From: a virus
IMG/VR virus record: IMGVR_UViG_3300007512_000031
Span: 1-64,000 of that record
Length of the DNA stretch: 64,000 bases
Direction: 5' to 3' (one strand)
The notes beneath the pieces are model-generated. The model searched no databases. It was not told the origin of the DNA and was given only the letters and a program-made list of their open reading frames with translations. Of this stretch, positions 58,807 to 64,000 are shown in pieces (within the stretch, counting starts at the first letter, position 1; each line of letters begins with the position of its first letter). Made by a program: the position numbers and the translations under genes.

Positions 58807-59256
58807 TTATGCTGGAACTGGTCCACCATCTGGGTCTGGTGGAGTATTACCACCCCATCCATAGCCACCTTGTCCCCATTGAGCAAGAATGCTATTTAAT
58901 CCGTTTTGATTCCATCGCCCACCGATAACACCATTTACAGTATTCCAAGCATGTTGAACATATGGTGGATATCCCATTGCAGTCCAGTTAATCGTTTGTG
59001 GGTTTTGGAAATCTCCTTGCATATTTTGAAGCATTTCTATAAACCACATAAACCAATTTAGAATTCCTTGACCAATTGGTGCGTCTTCTGGAATGGGATT
59101 AGGCATATCAACAGGTGGGACCGATCCGCCAGGGGCAGTTTCTATTGGATATTTTGGTTTTGCGTTTCCATCTGGTACTTGCGGCCAATCTTCACTAATC
59201 ATTTCTGGTGCTGAATATTGTTTTGCCCAATCGTAAAATGTTTCTTGCAATCCCAT
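58807..59256 (-). CDS. Hypothetical virion protein with WA-QY N-terminus, Trp/Gly-rich
   Basis: 149 residues, family unknown. Seen: FYDWAKQYSAPEMISED at the start, matching FTNWAQQYGPPEILDEE of the 9019-9429 gene 50 kb away; MISE|D fits an (L/I)-x-E cleavage. Then Pro-rich linker, a hydrophobic/aromatic helix NWFMWFIEMLQNMQG, and a Trp/Asn/Gly-rich tail ending GWGGNTPPDPDGG, again reminiscent of the other protein's Gly/Trp tail. First of a row of leftward small genes. Inferred: head-internal or surface protein. Confidence 0.65.
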   Translation of the reverse strand: MGLQETFYDWAKQYSAPEMISEDWPQVPDGNAKPKYPIETAPGGSVPPVDMPNPIPEDAPIGQGILNWFMWFIEMLQNMQGDFQNPQTINWTAMGYPPYVQHAWNTVNGVIGGRWNQNGLNSILAQWGQGGYGWGGNTPPDPDGGPVPA

Positions 59257-59260
59257 TTAA

Positions 59261-59689
59261 TTATCTCCTGTTTGTCCAGTCACCATAAGATGGCGCTGGA
59301 ATAAATGTTTTTGGTTCTATTTGATGTTTTTCTAAACTTTGTTGAAGTTTACCTACAATTTGGCTATCTTTAAAACTTTTCAATGTATTAATGTAACCTT
59401 TTACTCTTTTTCTTTCTTCTGTATTCATATTATTTAAAATTTGTTTCAACTGTGCTTCATCATAAGTATGATATAATTCTGGTAGAGAGTCCATAACATT
59501 TTTAAAATCATATGCATATGAATCTCGCCCCAATATGTTTACCGAACCCGTATCAGAAACAACTACATCAGAAGCACCAACACCTAATCCTGCAATACTT
59601 GTTGCGGAAAGGTTTGCGAATTTACCGTCTTCACCCTTTTCAGTAAGAAGTTCTCTTTGCTCTGATAAAAATGTATTGTACTGTTTCAT
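59261..59689 (-). CDS. Candidate internal head protein (T4 IP-like leader)
   Basis: 142 residues. Seen: MKQYNTFLSE|QRELLTEKG, the closest match in the window to the T4 internal-protein leader MKTYQEFIAE|A; then KFANLSATSIAGLGVGASDV, a helical pair (EAQLKQILNNMNTEERKRVK), and a C-terminus SYGDWTNRR that resembles the end YGIDWRNRR of the 62806-63432 protein. No known family. Flanked by small virion-like genes. Inferred: packaged with DNA and processed by gp21. Confidence 0.65.
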   Translation of the reverse strand: MKQYNTFLSEQRELLTEKGEDGKFANLSATSIAGLGVGASDVVVSDTGSVNILGRDSYAYDFKNVMDSLPELYHTYDEAQLKQILNNMNTEERKRVKGYINTLKSFKDSQIVGKLQQSLEKHQIEPKTFIPAPSYGDWTNRR

Positions 59690-59693
59690 ATAT

Positions 59694-59954
59694 TTAACTT
59701 AAAATTAGAATATCTGTTGCGGTAGTTGCAGCAGAACCATCAGTTGCACCGTGTATCGTATTTGTTGCGATGGAATATACCGAACCCGCAACAACATTCT
59801 TTAGAAGAACTTTTTGCCCACCATATGTTGTAAGTCCAATATCTCCTGATGCTCCTGCATAGATTGCTCTACCGTATGCTGTCTTGTCGCCTGCAAATGT
59901 TGCACCTGCGGCAATTCCTAAATCTTCTGCATTTTGATAACCTCTAAATGGCAT
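59694..59954 (-). CDS. Small beta-rich virion protein
   Basis: 86 residues. Seen: NAEDLGIAAGATFAGDKTAY, GRAIYAGASGDIGLTTYGGQ, KVLLKNVVAGSVYSIATNTI, ATDGSAATTATDILIL. This pattern ('RA-Y-G--GDI-----GG--V---NV--G----I----I...TTATDI--L') is a widespread family of about 85-90 residues in marine and other tailed phages, usually detected as a virion or decoration protein. GGAG ribosome site. Function not proven. Confidence 0.75.
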   Translation of the reverse strand: MPFRGYQNAEDLGIAAGATFAGDKTAYGRAIYAGASGDIGLTTYGGQKVLLKNVVAGSVYSIATNTIHGATDGSAATTATDILILS

Positions 59955-59987
59955 AGTATAATCTCCTGTTTACTACTCTATGTATAA

Positions 59988-61547
59988 TCAATACAGTTTA
60001 CCGAATGGTCCATACTCATCACCGAATTTTTCTGCCATAAACAGCAAATCAGAGAAAAACTTATCTCTTTTATCTTTAGTGAGTTTTTTGAGTATGACAT
60101 ATAAAAAATTGATTTGCATTAATTTTTGTTGTGCAAAGTTTGAATTCGCCACATATTGTAACTCTATGTTGTCTATAAATTCCTCTTTAGAACTAACACC
60201 TGTCGTCACTTTCTTGGAAATTCCCTCCCACATATCAGCATATAATTTCTTTTCTTTCTTAAATTCTGCTAAATCCCCAGGAAAAGCATTATGATCATTT
60301 GTGAACCCCTGCTTCTTATCGGATTTTGCACCAATGTTTAAATCTTTCATTAGTTCTCTTACCTTTTGAACTGGTGATTTACCCATTCTTGCTGCTGCTC
60401 TTTGTTTATCTGTCGGTTCAAATTTTAAACTCGACCTTTTATTTACCCCCTGAACACCTTTGATGGTAAATTCGTATGCATCTTTACCACCTTCTTTTAA
60501 CCACAGTTTAGTTTCTTGAGTTGCCATAGGTGGTTTGTTTCCAGATTTCATATTCAACCTACAAAGAATATTTGGTCCAACTTCATATTTAAAATCTCTT
60601 TTTAGTGTAAAATCTTTAAATTTTGGGTCTTCTACATTATATACTTTCCACCATGCACCTTGTTTTGGTTTGGTAATCTTTTTCAACGAAATACCAATAA
60701 CTCTACCAGTGATAAACATTTTCTTTAGTACTTCATTAAGTACACCAATGTTCCCCGCACTGTTTTTTATTGTATTTGTAATATCTTCTTGCACTTTCTT
60801 TTGGTCTTTTACCAACCAAATATCAGCAGGATTCCAAGTATCTTTTTGCGATATACTATAATGCTTTTTGACAATATCTGTAATATAATCCATAAAACCC
60901 TTGGGAGAACCACGGTCATAGTGTTTGAATTCTGTCCAACCACCTCGTCGCGCTTCTTCTAACATTCGTCTACCCTGTGACATAAAAGATTCTTGCCAAT
61001 CTGTATTATCTTCTATAATTGGATGAACTTTTTTAAGTGCCGCATAAAATTGTTTATCTGCAACAACACAATCTGGAGTATCACCAGCCCATTTGCTATA
61101 TGTTTTATTATCTTCTATTGCCCTTTTAATAAACAGCATCGATGCTTCTTCTTCAAACACCGTTTTTTCTGTAGAAGAATATGTTTTTGATGACGGACTA
61201 TTTTCTCCACCGCCACTGTGTTTTTTACCCGTTGCAATAAAACGAATCTTTTCTTCTTTTCCTTTTATCACAACAGACACTTCCAATTCTTTCTTACCTT
61301 GAATAAACACTGCTGTTTTTCTTTTCTTCAATATACCCCTGTCAATCACTTTGTCCCATACTGGATTTTTTGTACCATTGTATATCTTAATTTTATGGAT
61401 TGCTCTAGGACTTGTCCTTTTTGCATAGAAAAACTCACCATTCTTCACTTTGTTGAAGAATGTTGCTTTGAGATTGTTGAACAAATCTCTTCCTAAATTA
61501 GAAGCATATTGAATTTCTTTTTTCGTTGAAATATCAAAAGTTGTCAT
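59988..61547 (-). CDS. Large hypothetical protein, possible PD-(D/E)XK-type nuclease
   Basis: 519 residues, not recognised. Seen: Lys-rich basic protein with KTVFEEEASMLFIKRAIEDN, SFMSQGRRMLEEARRGGWTE, a motif pair NPADIWLVKDQ and, about 40 residues on, VIGISLKKITKP, in which Asp followed by xxK is reminiscent of restriction-type nuclease cores, and C-terminal helices (LMQINFLYVILKKL). A virion helicase/nuclease or head-internal enzyme are alternatives. No signal or membrane segment. Transcribed divergently from the 61640 gene; AAGGAG ribosome site. Confidence 0.6.
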   Translation of the reverse strand: MTTFDISTKKEIQYASNLGRDLFNNLKATFFNKVKNGEFFYAKRTSPRAIHKIKIYNGTKNPVWDKVIDRGILKKRKTAVFIQGKKELEVSVVIKGKEEKIRFIATGKKHSGGGENSPSSKTYSSTEKTVFEEEASMLFIKRAIEDNKTYSKWAGDTPDCVVADKQFYAALKKVHPIIEDNTDWQESFMSQGRRMLEEARRGGWTEFKHYDRGSPKGFMDYITDIVKKHYSISQKDTWNPADIWLVKDQKKVQEDITNTIKNSAGNIGVLNEVLKKMFITGRVIGISLKKITKPKQGAWWKVYNVEDPKFKDFTLKRDFKYEVGPNILCRLNMKSGNKPPMATQETKLWLKEGGKDAYEFTIKGVQGVNKRSSLKFEPTDKQRAAARMGKSPVQKVRELMKDLNIGAKSDKKQGFTNDHNAFPGDLAEFKKEKKLYADMWEGISKKVTTGVSSKEEFIDNIELQYVANSNFAQQKLMQINFLYVILKKLTKDKRDKFFSDLLFMAEKFGDEYGPFGKLY

Positions 61548-61639
61548 GTGTTAGACTCTCCTTGTATATTTAGGAAAATGAAAAAAATAAGATGTATACA
61601 TAAAAGTGTATTATATAAAAATAACATGGAGTTTATTAT
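61548..61639. promoter_or_regulatory. Divergent intergenic region
   Basis: 92 nt between opposite starts. The plus strand has TATATAAAAATA then ATGGAGTT before ATG 61640, a possible degenerate late box; the minus strand has TAAATATACAAGGAGA before ATG 61547. No perfect consensus on either strand. Confidence 0.35.
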
Positions 61640-62149
61640 ATGACAACATACAAAAACAAACTTAGAACTGTGTTAAAAGAGTCTGTGGCTGATGTTCTTT
61701 TATTAGAACAACCATACAGAGATGGTTATGTATTTCAACCTACCCCTACCCCACCTCCTACTATAACAGCAAGAGACCTAGAGATTGCTAAATATTCTGA
61801 AGACCCTGAACTAGACCCAGACGAACCTGAACTAGACGAACCAGATACTCCTGTAACCATACCGACTAATGGAGAAGGGCATGGATATAGTGATTGGGAT
61901 GAGAATAGTAATAATAACTTAAACGACCATGTAAATAACCTTGATACTCACAAACCAGGCGGACTTCCGTTTAATCTTGATATTGAAATTATTCCTTCCT
62001 GGATTGGCGGCCTCTTTGGGGAAAAACAGACAAATGAATTGAATAGACTTATTACTCTAGGAAGAACTGAAGGTGATGCAAAATTCAATTTATTGTTATA
62101 CAATTATAATCAACTACCACAAAAAGGTGGAGGTTCAGGAGGACCATAA
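61640..62149 (+). CDS. Hypothetical acidic/proline-rich protein, internal-protein-like leader
   Basis: 169 residues, unknown. Seen: TTYKNKLRTVLKE|SVADVLLLEQ as leader, with VLKE fitting (L/I)-x-E; a Pro/Thr run (FQPTPTPPPTITARD); acidic repeats DPELDPDEPELDEPDTP; an Asn/Asp-rich middle; and an amphipathic C-terminal part with SWIGGLFGEKQTNELNRLI and a QKGGGSGGP tail. Low complexity suggests disorder. Stop overlaps the start of the next gene (ATAATG). Inferred: virion-associated. Confidence 0.6.
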   Translation: MTTYKNKLRTVLKESVADVLLLEQPYRDGYVFQPTPTPPPTITARDLEIAKYSEDPELDPDEPELDEPDTPVTIPTNGEGHGYSDWDENSNNNLNDHVNNLDTHKPGGLPFNLDIEIIPSWIGGLFGEKQTNELNRLITLGRTEGDAKFNLLLYNYNQLPQKGGGSGGP

Positions 62150-62724
62150 TGTCATTAAATAGAAAACAATATAATTTATCGGAACTTGTTCTTAAAAAAC
62201 AATGGCATTGGAGTTGGGACTGTACAAATCCCAATTACACATTATTCAACATCAAGACTCTTGATGACCATATAATACACATCTATGTTCAAAAACCAAG
62301 TGGACCTAAGAATGATTCTACAAATCCTGCCGGTGGAGTTGTTATTGTTCATAACGATACCGATACCACAACTATCGGAGAGCCTGTTAATATTTCTACA
62401 GACAAACACAATCAACTTGATGACCAAGTAATTAAAGTTGGTGGTCTTGATGTTCATATCACAAATGGTGATGTTGCAGTATTTAACGATGGTGTCCTAG
62501 TTGCAGCGCCAGACGATAAAGTAATAACCATGCCATCTGGTGGAGAAGGTGAAATTTCTCTTGCTCCACTTCTTACAATACTCGGTACTCTTGCTGGTGG
62601 TGGTGGTGGTGGTGGTGGTGATATTGTTGGTGGTGGAGTTATTCCCGGCGGTGGTGGAGTTATTCCCGGCGGCGGCGGTGGTGGCGGCGGCGGCTTCTTA
62701 CAGGCACCAGCAGATACACCATAA
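62149..62724 (+). CDS. Hypothetical protein with poly-glycine tail
   Basis: 191 residues. Seen: N-terminal 130 residues form a beta-like domain (NLSELVLKKQWHWSWDCTNP, HIIHIYVQKPSGPKNDSTNP, GGLDVHITNGDVAVFNDGVL); then LAPLLTILGTLAG and a glycine tract of eight Gly, GVIPGGGGVIPGGGGG repeats and a final FLQAPADTP. Encoded by GGT/GGC runs at 62597-62695, which are prone to slippage. Family unknown. Followed by a bidirectional terminator. Confidence 0.6.
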   Translation: MSLNRKQYNLSELVLKKQWHWSWDCTNPNYTLFNIKTLDDHIIHIYVQKPSGPKNDSTNPAGGVVIVHNDTDTTTIGEPVNISTDKHNQLDDQVIKVGGLDVHITNGDVAVFNDGVLVAAPDDKVITMPSGGEGEISLAPLLTILGTLAGGGGGGGGDIVGGGVIPGGGGVIPGGGGGGGGGFLQAPADTP

Positions 62725-62752
62725 CAAATATCAAAATAAAATCATTCAATAA

Positions 62753-62782
62753 AAAAACCCCACTTTCAACGGTGGGGTTTTT
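62753..62782. terminator. Bidirectional intrinsic terminator
   Basis: 11-bp stem AAAAACCCCAC / GTGGGGTTTTT (62753-62763, 62772-62782), 8-nt loop. The plus strand has TTTTTG and the minus strand TTTTTTT, so it serves both the 62149 gene and the convergent 62806 gene. Confidence 0.88.
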
Positions 62783-62805
62783 GTTTAGTTTAATATAAAT
62801 TATTA

Positions 62806-63432
62806 TTATCGTCTGTTACGCCAATCAATACCGTATGGATGTCCACTTTGAGTTGTCAGGTTTGGTCCACTGTGAGTTGTCGGGTTTAGTCCACCCCATG
62901 TGTCTGGTGAACCACCAAATTGGTCCCAATAGTTTGCATAAAAATTAGGATTTGGGCCTGGTGGACCTATAATGTCACTGGGGACTCCACCTTTTCCGCC
63001 ACTTGGAAACCCCGGAGTTGTTGGCTCAAACTTGCCTGGTTTAAATTTTGGAGCAGGTGGCTTAGGAATACCATTTCCCCACGGACCAGAATTTTTACCA
63101 ATGGTAGTTAAATTTCCTGGATACTTTGGTCTGTTTCCATATCCACTGTCGTCAACTATTACTGGTGAATGTGTTTGTAATGTACCCTTTGGAAGTCTTG
63201 GATACTTTGGTCTGTTTCCATAAGGTATGTTGCTTGGGTCGCCATGATTCGGCGGAAATATATGTGGAGAGTGTGTTTGTAATGTACCCTTCATTCCTCG
63301 ATATGCTTCTTCAAGGGAAACTGAATTCTGCCACGGTCGGACGGGTTCTGTATAATCTGCAACACCTTCTGTTTTTGCTTTTTCAGCAAGAGCAGAAAGA
63401 TGATTTTTAAAATCGTTTAAGTAAAATGTCAT
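62806..63432 (-). CDS. Proline/glycine-rich repetitive protein
   Basis: 208 residues, unknown. Seen: N-terminal LNDFKNHLSALAE|KAKTEG, with LAE of the (L/I)-x-E form; two copies of KGTLQTHSP followed by YGNRPKYP (about residues 48-80 and 82-106); a Pro/Gly/Lys region; then GGSPDTWGGLNPTTHSGPNL with TTHSGPN/TTQSGHP repeats; C-terminus YGIDWRNRR. It looks disordered. ATG preceded by AGGAGA. Inferred: virion surface or head-internal protein; no enzyme motif. Confidence 0.6.
   Translation of the reverse strand: MTFYLNDFKNHLSALAEKAKTEGVADYTEPVRPWQNSVSLEEAYRGMKGTLQTHSPHIFPPNHGDPSNIPYGNRPKYPRLPKGTLQTHSPVIVDDSGYGNRPKYPGNLTTIGKNSGPWGNGIPKPPAPKFKPGKFEPTTPGFPSGGKGGVPSDIIGPPGPNPNFYANYWDQFGGSPDTWGGLNPTTHSGPNLTTQSGHPYGIDWRNRR
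63118..63289. repeat. Direct repeats inside the 62806-63432 gene
   Basis: GGATACTTTGGTCTGTTTCC occurs at 63118 and 63199; GTGTTTGTAATGTACCCTT occurs at 63170 and 63271. They encode the YGNRPKYP and KGTLQTH units, showing recent internal duplication. Confidence 0.7.
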
Positions 63433-63488
63433 AGTTGTCTCCTATAGGATAATATTTGTATACACTTTATGTATAACAGCAATTATTT

Positions 63489-63590
63489 TCATAGAATCTC
63501 TAAGATGAATCGTCCGACATATAATCCGATAATAAAGCCAGAAACAATAACAACACCAGTTGCAATGTTTCCATAGACACTACCGTTCAT
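63489..63590 (-). CDS. Possible 33-residue single-pass membrane protein
   Basis: A short frame starts at ATG 63590 inside the end of the protease gene and ends at TGA 63489. It reads MNGSVYGNIATGVVIVSG, then FIIGLYVGRFILEIL: nearly all one hydrophobic helix. AAGG lies directly before the ATG, too close for a good ribosome site, so translation is uncertain. Could be a host-membrane effector or chance. The gap 63433-63488 otherwise holds only the leader of the next gene. Confidence 0.35.
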   Translation of the reverse strand: MNGSVYGNIATGVVIVSGFIIGLYVGRFILEIL

Positions 63591-64000
63591 CCTTAATAGT
63601 TGCATGAGTCTCTTTATTCTCATTTTCTAATATCTCCATTTCTATCCAAACCAAATACTTTATGATAATAGTTGCAGAACATTCTGATATTACCATTTTA
63701 TCATTAAACGCTTTTATCGCAACATAATTACTAATAATTCCTACGACATATTCTTTGTTATCAAATTTAGCAAACACTCCACCACCAGAATCACCAGGCC
63801 AGACCGATGCAGGCCTCGGAATAAACTTCATATAATTTGGTTCTTCTATTACTGTACCAAAATACCTAAATACATTGGGTTTACTATATTTTTTGAACCC
63901 AAACGAATAACCGACAGTGGTGATGTTTTGATATCTTCTCATCCAATCCACGCATCCAATCGATGCTGGCTTATATTTTGAATCACACTCAAGAAATATC
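63580..64000 (-). CDS. Trypsin-like serine protease, N-terminal part beyond the window
   Basis: The frame is open through the right edge (IFLECDSKYKPASIGCVDW before the first in-window start GTG 63951), so the gene is 5'-truncated. Seen: WPGDSGGGVFAKFDNKEYVV with the GDSGG nucleophile loop of S1 peptidases, followed by VGIISNYVAI as in trypsin-like folds; VGYSFG and the preceding strands fit the second barrel. His and Asp of the triad would lie outside. Phage S1-type proteases are rare; a role in virion processing or host attack is speculative. C-terminal 30 residues are helical. Confidence 0.75.
   Translation of the reverse strand, partial: IFLECDSKYKPASIGCVDWMRRYQNITTVGYSFGFKKYSKPNVFRYFGTVIEEPNYMKFIPRPASVWPGDSGGGVFAKFDNKEYVVGIISNYVAIKAFNDKMVISECSATIIIKYLVWIEMEILENENKETHATIKDER

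Noticed and set aside
57762-58886. 374-codon version of the PPMDMGGM protein
   Set aside because: The extra N-terminus overlaps the preceding gene in another frame; ATG 58790 has a proper GAGGA.
1-64000. tRNA genes, photosynthesis or other host-metabolism genes, integrase/att sites
   Set aside because: None seen on reading both strands; the deaminase and nucleases are ordinary phage functions. A tRNA scan could not be run.

Overview
The window is a 64-kb segment of an AT-rich, T4-like (Straboviridae-type or 'exo-T-even') contractile-tail phage genome. The gene complement resembles marine cyanophages and pelagiphages: a small gp33, a gp5 without a lysozyme domain plus a separate PAAR tip, a 1763-residue DUF4815-type protein, no gp24, and a MGME1/RecB-like exonuclease. 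No photosynthesis genes, tRNAs, CRISPR arrays or bacterial genes are visible. The host cannot be read from the sequence; a marine bacterium is likely.

Layout. 1-7.3 kb (leftward): recombination and transcription genes uvsY, dCMP deaminase, uvsW (carrying a mini-intein), an LSm-like gene, sigma factor gp55, gp47 and gp46, then a GIY-YIG homing endonuclease that runs off the window edge. 7.3-24.8 kb (leftward): small virion candidates, a tail-tube-like protein, the head module (gp23, gp22, gp21, prohead core proteins, portal gp20), tail tube gp19, sheath gp18, terminase gp17/gp16 and neck gp15/gp14/gp13. 24.5-30.1 kb (leftward): tail-fibre locus with a collar-domain protein. 30.1-48.6 kb (leftward): baseplate wedge and hub (DUF4815 protein, gp8, a gp7-position protein, gp6, gp25, a membrane GAF-like protein, PAAR, gp5, gp27, gp53, gp48). 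48.65-53.8 kb (rightward): gp4, an unassigned packaging/virion protein, a gp54-type tube protein, the gp26/51-type chaperone and the tape-measure protein. 53.8-55.0 kb (leftward): ssDNA-binding gp32 and late co-activator gp33. 55.1-64 kb: mixed strands, mostly poorly characterised virion-like proteins, a PD-(D/E)XK exonuclease and, at the right edge, the C-terminal part of a trypsin-like protease.

Regulation is unusually legible. uvsY, gp55, gp32, gp33 and the exonuclease have host sigma70-type promoters, mostly with a 16-bp spacer. Several structural genes have T4 late boxes (TATAAATA) just upstream. gp55 and gp33, the factors that would read the late boxes, are themselves behind sigma70-type promoters. 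Intrinsic terminators close the gp23, 9.0-kb, tape-measure/gp32 and 62.7-kb units.

Main points of interest: (1) a complete candidate -1 programmed ribosomal frameshift signal (T TTT TTT, 6-nt spacer, GC-rich hairpin) at the end of the gp26-type tail chaperone gene, directly before the tape-measure gene; (2) a 135-residue endonuclease-less intein splitting the DECH box of UvsW; (3) a dispersed set of small proteins whose N-termini look like T4 internal-protein capsid-targeting peptides ending in a gp21-type (L/I)-x-E site; (4) a gp46 gene with no AUG/GUG/UUG/CUG before its Walker A motif; (5) a late promoter nested inside the early promoter of gp33.
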